Below, in pieces: positions 20,819 through 27,708 of a DNA stretch of 58,552 nucleotides. The stretch comes from a virus: positions 1 to 58,552 of the IMG/VR virus record IMGVR_UViG_3300012984_000019. One strand, given 5' to 3'. A model generated the notes under the pieces. That model was not told the DNA's origin. It was given only the letters and a program-made list of their open reading frames with translations, and did no database searches. Position 1 is the first letter of the stretch. The number at the start of each line of letters is the position of its first letter. The position numbers were made by a program, and so were the translations under genes.

Positions 20819-21062
20819 TAGACTTCCACCCCTTTAAGTCTGCGGCAATATAGCCAACCATACGATTGACCTCTGCCTTTACGTCAACCATCTGACCCTT
20901 ATCAATCTCGTAGTCAAGGCGCAACTTCTCACCACGATGGGTAAAGAACACCTGGAACTCTATGGCAGACTTAGCCTCACGGTACTGAAAGAAAGCACTA
21001 GAGCCCGAGACTCGGCGCTCAATCTCTCTACAGACCTGATACCCATAAGTGTGCTCGTCCAT
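20808..21062 (-). CDS. hypothetical protein, 84 aa, paralogue of the 21062-21310 product
   Basis: MDEHTYGYQVCREIERRVSG then SSAFFQYRE. It shares the start MD--xYxYxVxRxxE, the GSSAF turn, a beta-rich middle and the ending VxYxxAD with the upstream gene, so the two are a tandem duplication. Function unknown. Confidence 0.65.
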   Translation of the reverse strand: MDEHTYGYQVCREIERRVSGSSAFFQYREAKSAIEFQVFFTHRGEKLRLDYEIDKGQMVDVKAEVNRMVGYIAADLKGWKSSDD

Positions 21063-21310
21063 TACGACTCATAATCCGCAACGACATAATCGACCGTAGC
21101 CGTTACATCACTCGTGTCATAATCAATCTTACCGGGCTCCACGTCGAACGTCAACTGTAAGCGCGACTTCCCCGAAGTGTCATCAGGGGCCAGGTCCACC
21201 GTCACAGTAAACTCCTCGTCACGCGCACGCACAGGGGCGAAGGCGCTAGAGCCTGTGATCGCAGCCTCGACAGCGCGCTCCACAGCATAAGCATATTCAT
21301 TTACATCCAT
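21062..21310 (-). CDS. hypothetical protein, 82 aa, paralogue of the 20808-21062 product
   Basis: MDVNEYAYAVERAVEAAITG then SSAFAPVRA, acidic, beta-rich. TAATG overlaps on both sides. Tandem copy of the next gene with diverged sequence, suggesting they form a heteromer or have specialised. Confidence 0.65.
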   Translation of the reverse strand: MDVNEYAYAVERAVEAAITGSSAFAPVRARDEEFTVTVDLAPDDTSGKSRLQLTFDVEPGKIDYDTSDVTATVDYVVADYES

Positions 21311-22023
21311 TACTCTACCTCATCTTTTTCGTATTTTTGAAAGGCCCGGTAGGTAAGCGGGAACGCGCCCTCCACGAAACCTTCGATAGCACCAGCATAC
21401 TGCTGAATCTCATATTGTGCATGTGAGTCCGTACGCTGAGACAGGAAGTTCAATGTAGCGGCAAGGCTGGTAGTCCAGCGGAACCGAACGTATAGGCCAT
21501 TGGCTAGTAGGAACAGTCTTGCCTGCTCCGGCGCGATTCCGGCTTCCATTGCACGCTTGTACAGTTTCTCACCTTCGGCCTGGAATGACTCTAGGTAGTT
21601 CGTCCAGTGGAATCCGACCTCAGGATCAAGGTTCTCACCGCTACCCTGCTTAGAGTTTTCAGGCTTACTACGCCAATCTCCCGGCCCAGGTAGATAGAAC
21701 TCTTCGTTCTCCGTAATGTACCGCCTAGAGGACTCATTCCATCCATTCTGGTCGTCAATGTATGTCGCTGCGATGGTGTGCTTGTACCACTGCCGCGCGA
21801 CTAGTAGGGGCGCGTAGCCCTCAAATGTAAGTGCCTGGTGTCGGAGGACAGACGTGTGTCCTTCACGAATGAGGAAGTCGAGGAGCCTCTCGTCATTATC
21901 TGAGAAACTCCCCGACTCCTTGTCATACGACACGCGGGCAGCGTTAACTACCGAGAGATCATCGCCCATGACGTTGACCAAACGGACATATCCTTTATCA
22001 AGGACGTTAACCCTGTCGCTCAA
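21310..22023 (-). CDS. thyX: FAD-dependent thymidylate synthase ThyX, 237 aa
   Basis: Makes dTMP from dUMP using methylene-tetrahydrofolate and FAD/NADPH. Recognised by EGHTSVLRHQALTFEGYAP, ARQWYKHT and NESSRRYI, and by the C-terminal LNFLSQRTDSHAQYEIQQYA, which is the ThyX substrate and FAD site. The canonical RHRxxSxNExSxR motif is modified: KHT replaces RHR, and extra residues (AATYIDDQNGW) separate it from NESSRR. Length fits the family (220-250). With ribonucleotide reductase it supplies dNTPs. Confidence 0.88.
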   Translation of the reverse strand: MSDRVNVLDKGYVRLVNVMGDDLSVVNAARVSYDKESGSFSDNDERLLDFLIREGHTSVLRHQALTFEGYAPLLVARQWYKHTIAATYIDDQNGWNESSRRYITENEEFYLPGPGDWRSKPENSKQGSGENLDPEVGFHWTNYLESFQAEGEKLYKRAMEAGIAPEQARLFLLANGLYVRFRWTTSLAATLNFLSQRTDSHAQYEIQQYAGAIEGFVEGAFPLTYRAFQKYEKDEVE

Positions 22024-22638
22024 TTAGTACCAACCCTTCGAGTGTTTAGTGGAGAGCGCACTACAAGGGGTGCCGTAGCGCCCGCTGATGTACTTCAATC
22101 CCCACTTAATTTGAACGGTAGCGTTCGTGCGCCACCCTCTACCCATCTTACTCCCCGGAAGCGCCTGCGGAATTCCGTAAGCGTCGGAGTTTGGGTTATC
22201 CGAGGTGGTCGACCAGCCAGATTCCTCTGTCCACAACTTCTCTAGACAATACCACTGACGGCCAGAGCCCCAGCCGCGCGCCGAGGCGAGCCGCTTTCCC
22301 AGAGCACGGTTCCCCGCGCTGCTGACCTTGTAGACCTTGACCTTCTTTGCCTTCTTCTTGGCGGCGGGCGCGCGATGCACCACTACCGTCTTAGAATTCT
22401 TGTGTGCCTTCCTGACCGAATGATCGGTCGACTTGGGTGTCCGAGCCTGGCTGCGGCTCGCGCGTAATTCTGCTGCTGCCCTCCGTGCGTTAAGCACGTC
22501 GAGTGGAATCAGTTTGGTGGACGCGACCACCTTGGGTGTGACCTCTATCGCGGGTTCGACGGCGGGTTGCGGTGCTGGCACGCCTGTTACGGCGATGATT
22601 CCTACCAACAAAGAACCGGCGATCCTCTGAATGAGCAT
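22024..22638 (-). CDS. secreted transglycosylase-like (SLT/Rpf-type) protein, 204 aa
   Basis: Signal peptide (MLIQRIAGSLLVGIIAVTGV), a basic Ala/Lys/Ser linker to about residue 105, then a Streptomyces-type lysozyme-like domain: WYCLEKLWTEESGW with the catalytic Glu, DAYGIPQALPGSKMG, and IKWGLKYISGRYGTPC. Such enzymes cut the glycan strand of peptidoglycan. Placement in the dNTP/early operon rather than with the endolysin suggests cell-wall remodelling, biofilm or entry/exit support rather than final lysis. Confidence 0.8.
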   Translation of the reverse strand: MLIQRIAGSLLVGIIAVTGVPAPQPAVEPAIEVTPKVVASTKLIPLDVLNARRAAAELRASRSQARTPKSTDHSVRKAHKNSKTVVVHRAPAAKKKAKKVKVYKVSSAGNRALGKRLASARGWGSGRQWYCLEKLWTEESGWSTTSDNPNSDAYGIPQALPGSKMGRGWRTNATVQIKWGLKYISGRYGTPCSALSTKHSKGWY

Positions 22639-22684
22639 CCGACTACCCTACCATAGTCTGGATTCGGGGGCAACCCCACTACTC

Positions 22685-22924
22685 TCAAGGAGAGGGTACG
22701 TTAAAGACTTCATGCTCTAGTCGGACGAGTGTGTAATACCCAGGCTTGACGGTCCAACCGCAGGCTAGGCAGTAAAGTTCAATGTCGTCATTTGCGTCCA
22801 GACGAGGGAAGAGTGGGGTGTGATCCGAGTCGTTTGGACAGGATAAAAAGTGTGTGGTATCCTGCCGTTCTTCTCTATAGGTATTAACTACTCTTAACCA
22901 GTAACGGTTATCTTCTTCCTTAAT
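22685..22924 (-). CDS. zinc-binding hypothetical protein with apparent ATT start, 79 aa
   Basis: The frame is open from a TAG at 22946 to the TGA at 22685, with no ATG, GTG or TTG. The best start is ATT at 22924, 8 bases after AAGGAAG. Product from there: KEEDNRYWLRVVNTYREERQ, then FLSCPNDSDHTPLFPRLDAN and ELYCLACGWTVKPGY. The layout CP...TPLFPRLD...LxCLACxxxxxPG looks like a small phage zinc protein, so this is a real gene. A sequencing error or a CTG start are alternatives. Confidence 0.6.
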   Translation of the reverse strand: MKEEDNRYWLRVVNTYREERQDTTHFLSCPNDSDHTPLFPRLDANDDIELYCLACGWTVKPGYYTLVRLEHEVFNVPSP

Positions 22925-23084
22925 GGTATTTACTTCCTTATCCTAAGTTATTGGTTTATCTAAGTAATGTGTTTATCTAGTTATCACCACCACCACTTCT
23001 CTATGAGACCACTGATTCGACCCTGTGTCAAGTTGGGAGAAATTTCTCGTAACCAGTCCGTGACCATCGTGGTACGATGGAGTC
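22925..23084. promoter_or_regulatory. divergent control region
   Basis: Separates the minus arm from the plus-strand late arm; AT-rich. Contains two GTTTATCTA copies 17 bases apart (22954, 22971), TTGACA on the minus strand (23031-23026) without a clear -10, and on the plus strand TACGAT (23073-23078) 6 bases before ATG 23085. CCATCGT-GGT-ACGATGG (23064-23080) is an inverted repeat covering that -10: a likely operator. Confidence 0.55.
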
Positions 23085-24146
23085 ATGCGAGTCTCACTTC
23101 ATACCGATTACGGTATTTTCACAGAACGTCAAGGCTTTTGGTATGCCGCAAAGCACATCACAGAGACCTTGAACGAACTTGGAATCCCGGTGTCGTTTAA
23201 CGATCCCACCGCTGACGTGATGTTCAACTTCTGTCAGCCACAGGACTACGTTCACTACGATGGTCAATACACTATTGGCTATACACCGTGGGAGTCAACA
23301 GGCATGACCGGCCCGAGTTTTGCACAGAAGGCCCCGAACGGAATCGCTGGCATGAGCATCGGCTACCAGGATGAGTCTAAGCCCCTTGAACTGTGGCCTC
23401 AGATGATCAACGAGACCTGCGACGAGTTTTGGACTACAAACCATCTCGGTATGCGATGGTTCCGCGAAGGAGGCGTTGACCTTCCTGGTCTAGTCTACCC
23501 TCATGGAATAGATCACGCATGGGCTCCGGTCAAGCGTGGGATGAAGGGTCCGATCACCTTCCTGCACATTGGAGAGCCAGCCCCACGAAAGGGTGGGCAA
23601 ATGGTCTTCGAAGCGTTCAAGGAACTATTTGCTGATGATCCCAACTACAGGCTGATCATCAAGGGTCACGGATCGTCACTGGTGCGAGACTACGATCAGG
23701 CAAAGATGGTGCGCCGCCCGGATGATCTGATCAACAACGTTCATGTCATCACGCGTGATATGGAACTCTCTGAATTGCAGGGTCTATATGCGAGCGCGCA
23801 CTGCCTGGTGTACCCATCATGGGGAGAGGGCTTCGGGTTCATCCCCTTGCAGGCTCTCGGTACCGGGCTCCCCACGATCATGACAACCGACTGGTGTGAC
23901 TACGCGCTACCGGGCACACTGAGAGTAAAGACCAACCTCGTAGAGTCACCGTGGCAGGACATTCACCCAGGAAAGATGTTCGAACCAGACTACGAGTCCT
24001 TGAAGCACCAGATGCGAGAGTTTGCTGAAAACAGAGTTTACTACACGCACCTGACACACACGATGGCACCCTATATTCATGAAGAAAACGACTGGAAGAC
24101 ATTGACGCAAACTGCGTTCAAGAATCTTCTCGAAAGATTCTCGTAA
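23085..24146 (+). CDS. glycosyltransferase, GT4-like (GT-B fold), 353 aa
   Basis: C-terminal Rossmann half carries the donor-sugar site: FLHIGEPAPRKGGQMVFEAF, LIIKGHG, and YPSWGEGFGFIPLQALGTG with the conserved Glu pair EGFGxxxxxA of GT4 enzymes. The N-terminal half holds the acceptor domain. Probably adds a sugar to a phage DNA base, a capsid/tail protein or the host surface; the target cannot be told. First gene of the plus arm, predicted leaderless, under a palindrome-covered promoter. Confidence 0.8.
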   Translation: MRVSLHTDYGIFTERQGFWYAAKHITETLNELGIPVSFNDPTADVMFNFCQPQDYVHYDGQYTIGYTPWESTGMTGPSFAQKAPNGIAGMSIGYQDESKPLELWPQMINETCDEFWTTNHLGMRWFREGGVDLPGLVYPHGIDHAWAPVKRGMKGPITFLHIGEPAPRKGGQMVFEAFKELFADDPNYRLIIKGHGSSLVRDYDQAKMVRRPDDLINNVHVITRDMELSELQGLYASAHCLVYPSWGEGFGFIPLQALGTGLPTIMTTDWCDYALPGTLRVKTNLVESPWQDIHPGKMFEPDYESLKHQMREFAENRVYYTHLTHTMAPYIHEENDWKTLTQTAFKNLLERFS

Positions 24147-24238
24147 CTTTCTGAACCGTAAGTTGCCGATGGTAAGATGGAAGTATACATCGAAAACGTC
24201 AGTCCTCTGAGGAGGACTTTGGAGGAGTTTATACATAT
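24147..24238 (+). promoter_or_regulatory. leader of the ribonucleotide reductase gene with hairpin
   Basis: Possible -10 elements TAAGAT (24173) or TATACA (24184) without a clear -35. A perfect 7-bp hairpin AGTCCTC/GAGGACT (24201-24218) precedes GGAGGAG (24221-24227) and ATG 24239. It could modulate translation. Too short for a known cobalamin riboswitch. Confidence 0.4.
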
Positions 24239-26320
24239 ATGAGTGAATTGCAACTATCCTTCCGCCTGCCGGAAGGTTTCATCGAGCCCTATGTCACCCG
24301 CGAGGTAGACTGGGGTTTCACAGACGGAGCAGGAAACAGTTTTAGCGAGATCATCTTCATGCGTACCTATTCAAGGGTCAAGGATGATGGAACCAAGGAG
24401 CAGTGGTACGAAGTCTGCCGCCGCGTCATCGAGGGCATGTACTCGATCCAAAAGGATTGGGCCAAGGAGAATAGACTTCCGTGGAACGACCGTAAGGCAC
24501 AGGCCTCAGCGCAGGAAGCGTTCGAGCGCCTTTACACATTCAAGTGGACGCCACCCGGTCGAGGACTTTGGGTCATGGGCACCCCGCTCGTAAACGAGCA
24601 GAAGAACTCTGCAGCATTGCAGAACTGTGCCTTTAAGAGCACGAATGACATGACACGTTATGACCCAGGAGCCCCGTTCGCGTGGGTAATGGAAGCGTCC
24701 ATGCTCGGTGTCGGATGTGGATTTGACGATAAGGGTGCCGATAAGGGCTTCCTCGTCCACAAGCCAGACCCAAGTGATACCTTCGTTTACAAGATCGCAG
24801 ATACTCGTGAGGATTGGGCCGAGTCAACTCGTATCCTGATCAACACGTACCTAGTCGCCGGTAAGGGGCTCATGAAGATGGACTACTCCGACATTAGGAA
24901 GAAGGGTGAGCCGATCAAGACGTTCGGTGGCACCGCTTCCGGTCCAGAGTCGCTAATGCTACTCCACGACCAGATTCGTCTAGTCCTTGACGCACTAGTT
25001 GGCATGAACCTAACACGTCGAGCAATTGCTGACATCATGAACCAGATTGGGTTCTGTGTTGTCGCTGGCAACGTTCGTCGTAGTGCTGAAATGTACGTTG
25101 GACATATTGACGACGAGGACTTCCTAGACGCAAAGCAGTTTGGCAAGCAGGACCCTAAGACCTGGGAGTACATCACTCAGGGACCGGCGTATTACCGTCG
25201 TGAATGGGGTGGGCTTTCCAACAACTCTGTCGAGGCCAAGGTTGGTTCGGACTACAGCCATCTAGTTGACCGTATTCGCACAAATGGCGAGCCCGGTATC
25301 CTCTGGATGGACGTAACCCGCCAGTACGGTCGTATCAAGGATGGAATCACAAACGCTGACTGGCGTGCAGTCGGGTACAACCCTTGCGCCGAGCAGCCAC
25401 TAGAGTCTGGTGAAATGTGTACTCTCGTAGAGACGTTCATCAGCCGCCATGACTCTGTAGAGGACTACATTCGTACCCTAAAGTTCGCGTACCTGTACGC
25501 AAAGACGGTCACCCTTCTGCCTACCCACTGGCCTGAGACCAATGCAATCATGCAGAGGAACAGGCGTATTGGTACTGGTATGAGTGGTATTGCTGACTTC
25601 GCTGACACCCGTGGACTACCGGCCCTCCGTGACTGGATGGACGCTGGGTACGACGCAATTCAGAAGTACGACGAGGTTTACTCGGAATGGCTATGTGTTC
25701 GCCAGTCAATCAAGACGACGACCGTAAAGCCATCAGGCACCGTCTCCAAGTTGGCCGGTGTCTCTCCTGGTGCTCATTGGAGCCCCGGCGGTGAATACTT
25801 CCTACAGACCGTGCGCTTCCGCTCAGACGAGCCGATGGTGCAGGGCTTTAGGGATCACGGTTACCGTGTAGAACCAGCCGAGAATGACCCAGTAGGTACC
25901 GCAGTCGTTTACTTCCCGATTCACTCAAAGGCACGTCGTAGTGACACGGAGGTCAGTCTATTCGAAAAGGCTAACCTCGCTGCAACGGCTCAGAGATACT
26001 GGTCGGACAACGCTGTTTCCGTCACGCTATCGTTTGACGATGATGTCGATGGGGACAACGTAGAGAGCGTAATTCATATGTTCGAGGGTCAGTTGAAGAC
26101 CGTTTCATTCTTGAAGCAGTCAAACGACCAGTACGCTCAGATGCCATACACAAGGTCGGACAAGGCTGAATACGAAAAGGAATCTGCACAGATTGCAAAG
26201 TTGAGCCTCGTACCGTTCTACCTAAATGGTCCACAGGAAGACGCGGTCGGAGAGAAGTTCTGCACAACCGATTACTGCGAGATTCCTCTAGAGACCGAGA
26301 AGGAAGCCGTGTTACAATGA
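24239..26320 (+). CDS. nrdJ: adenosylcobalamin-dependent (class II) ribonucleotide reductase, 693 aa
   Basis: Reduces ribonucleoside triphosphates to deoxy forms with vitamin B12 coenzyme, giving dNTPs without oxygen dependence. Diagnostic parts: LQNCAFKS with active-site Cys near 130; NPCAEQPLESGEMC (381-394) carrying the radical Cys, the catalytic Glu and the second redox Cys; VKPSGTVSKLAGVSPGAH, the phosphate-binding loop; and a C-terminal FCTTDYC pair that re-reduces the site. Single-chain length fits monomeric class II enzymes. Pairs functionally with ThyX. Confidence 0.9.
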   Translation: MSELQLSFRLPEGFIEPYVTREVDWGFTDGAGNSFSEIIFMRTYSRVKDDGTKEQWYEVCRRVIEGMYSIQKDWAKENRLPWNDRKAQASAQEAFERLYTFKWTPPGRGLWVMGTPLVNEQKNSAALQNCAFKSTNDMTRYDPGAPFAWVMEASMLGVGCGFDDKGADKGFLVHKPDPSDTFVYKIADTREDWAESTRILINTYLVAGKGLMKMDYSDIRKKGEPIKTFGGTASGPESLMLLHDQIRLVLDALVGMNLTRRAIADIMNQIGFCVVAGNVRRSAEMYVGHIDDEDFLDAKQFGKQDPKTWEYITQGPAYYRREWGGLSNNSVEAKVGSDYSHLVDRIRTNGEPGILWMDVTRQYGRIKDGITNADWRAVGYNPCAEQPLESGEMCTLVETFISRHDSVEDYIRTLKFAYLYAKTVTLLPTHWPETNAIMQRNRRIGTGMSGIADFADTRGLPALRDWMDAGYDAIQKYDEVYSEWLCVRQSIKTTTVKPSGTVSKLAGVSPGAHWSPGGEYFLQTVRFRSDEPMVQGFRDHGYRVEPAENDPVGTAVVYFPIHSKARRSDTEVSLFEKANLAATAQRYWSDNAVSVTLSFDDDVDGDNVESVIHMFEGQLKTVSFLKQSNDQYAQMPYTRSDKAEYEKESAQIAKLSLVPFYLNGPQEDAVGEKFCTTDYCEIPLETEKEAVLQ

Positions 26321-26347
26321 AAAGAGAACTAAAGGAGGTTTTCAGAA

Positions 26348-26734
26348 GTGTCAATAATTGACAGAATCATCGCTTTCATTAGCGCGCTATTGGGCCGTGG
26401 CCCTGTTCCATTGGAGCAGGAAGACGAGGGCTCTGTAGTAGTGGAAACCCCGGTTGTTGATACTCCAGTGGAAACTCCTGTAGAGGAGCCGGTAGAAGTA
26501 CCGGAGGAAGTTGTTGAACCATCCCCTGAGGACCCAGCCGAGGTTCCAGAAGAAGTACCAGTAGAAGAGACGACTGAGGTCGTAGACCCAGCAGAGCCCG
26601 GTGACGTTTCGGCACCAGGCGAGGCTCCAATCGCAGATGTAGATATTGACCTAGACGAGGAAGTCATCGAAGACCTCGATGACACCACCGTCCTTGACGG
26701 TCTAGACATCGGCGGATCAGGGAGTGAAGCGTAA
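26348..26734 (+). CDS. acidic Pro/Val/Glu repeat protein, 128 aa
   Basis: GTG start with AAAGGAGG upstream. An amphipathic or membrane-seeking N-terminus (MSIIDRIIAFISALLGRG) is followed by about 100 residues of PVE/VETP/EVP low complexity and an acidic C-terminus. No fold is likely. Its stop overlaps the endolysin ATG, so it may aid or delay lysis, for example as a membrane-tethered inhibitor; that is a guess. A long open frame on the other strand is a mirror of the repeat. Confidence 0.6.
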   Translation: MSIIDRIIAFISALLGRGPVPLEQEDEGSVVVETPVVDTPVETPVEEPVEVPEEVVEPSPEDPAEVPEEVPVEETTEVVDPAEPGDVSAPGEAPIADVDIDLDEEVIEDLDDTTVLDGLDIGGSGSEA

Positions 26735-27540
26735 TGGGTGTGCATACAGCAGTCACATACGCACGCGCGCAGGTAGGCCGCACAGAGAGTCCTCGTGGCT
26801 CGAACCGCTGCTTTGCCTGGGAGCACGTTAAGAGCCATTGGGGTGTAAACCTACAGGGCAACCCTTGGTGTGGAGCATTCGTCATTGACGCTGCTTACCA
26901 CGGAGGTCTAAAGTTGCCTTGGCAGATGGTATCCGTATCTTATATCGAGCAGTGGGGTCGTCAGCGTGGTCGTTGGCACAGCGGCATCAAGGGTCTAAAG
27001 AAGGGTGACCTAGTTGTCCTCTTCGCCCACGGTCGCCATGTCGAAATGGCAGCCGCAGACGCAACCTCACGAGGCTACTACTCTGTAGGCGGAAATACTT
27101 CGGCTGCAAATCAGTGGAATGGTGGAACTGTAGCGTACCAGTGGAGAAGGGCTGCTAACGTTGTTGGATATGTCCGAATTCACGACAAGTACCCAACAAC
27201 TCCTCCATTCAAGCCAAGTAAGTTCCCTCTAAAGGTGGGGCAGTATTTCGGCAAGAAGTTGAAGTTCAAGGCCAGCATCAGGAAGAACATTCACAATGGA
27301 AATGCTACCTTCGCTGACCAGTCGAACGTATTGAGGATTCAGAAGTGGTTGAAGTACCTTGGATACTACAAGGGACCTCTGACCGGTACAGCCAACGACG
27401 GCCTGCATAAGGCAATCGTTTCGTACCAGAAGAAGCACAACTACAGGAATCCTAATGGCGCAGTTGGCGGTGGCCCTACGGGTCGCGGCGGTACATGGAA
27501 GGCTTTGCAGCAGTCCGTTTACAACAAGCGTTACAAGTAG
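26734..27540 (+). CDS. endolysin: CHAP amidase/peptidase plus peptidoglycan-binding domain, 268 aa
   Basis: N-terminal CHAP domain (about 5-150) with the catalytic Cys in NPWCGAFVIDAA and His in HGRHVEMAAADA; C-terminal PG_binding_1 domain (about 170-265: NVLRIQKWLKYLGYYKGPLT, then IVSYQKKHNYRNPNG). Cuts host peptidoglycan at the end of infection. No signal peptide, so it needs a holin; a holin-like gene lies 30 kb downstream at 58023. Confidence 0.88.
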   Translation: MGVHTAVTYARAQVGRTESPRGSNRCFAWEHVKSHWGVNLQGNPWCGAFVIDAAYHGGLKLPWQMVSVSYIEQWGRQRGRWHSGIKGLKKGDLVVLFAHGRHVEMAAADATSRGYYSVGGNTSAANQWNGGTVAYQWRRAANVVGYVRIHDKYPTTPPFKPSKFPLKVGQYFGKKLKFKASIRKNIHNGNATFADQSNVLRIQKWLKYLGYYKGPLTGTANDGLHKAIVSYQKKHNYRNPNGAVGGGPTGRGGTWKALQQSVYNKRYK

Positions 27541-27543
27541 TGG

Positions 27544-27680
27544 TATACTAGAACTACGGCGTGGCTTGCTGGTAATACAGCGGGGTAAGTCGTCTACCGG
27601 CCTTCGTGCAGAAGGACCTTAGGTATGGTAATAGTTACGATTAAGCAACCCGGTCCCTAGGTGGGGCCGGGTTTGCTTTA
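27544..27680 (+). ncRNA. candidate small RNA or attenuator between endolysin and tail gene
   Basis: Extended -10 TGGTATACT (27541-27549) starts the interval and a strong terminator (27647-27657 with 27663-27673, then GCTTT) ends it. In between are hairpins GCTG/CAGC and CCTTC/GAAGG. An 11-codon mini-ORF (ATG 27625 to TAG 27660) ends inside the terminator loop, as in attenuators. No -35 is clear. Could be a stable RNA or a regulated read-through site. Confidence 0.4.
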
Positions 27681-27701
27681 TCCCCAGCCAGACGATATAA
27701 T
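27673..27701 (+). promoter_or_regulatory. late promoter overlapping terminator
   Basis: TTGCTT (27673-27678), 17 bases, TATAAT (27696-27701), then 7 bases to ATG 27709. The -35 is made by the end of the terminator stem and its T-rich tail. Predicts leaderless mRNA. Confidence 0.8.
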
Positions 27702-27708
27702 CGAACGT

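Noticed and set aside
24147-24238. cobalamin riboswitch before the B12-dependent reductase
   Set aside because: Only about 90 bases with one 7-bp hairpin; the B12 box and the long multi-helix fold are absent.
26329-26838. 169-codon Ser/Thr-rich minus-strand frame
   Set aside because: Mirror of the Pro/Val/Glu repeat of the plus-strand gene; would overlap the endolysin start.
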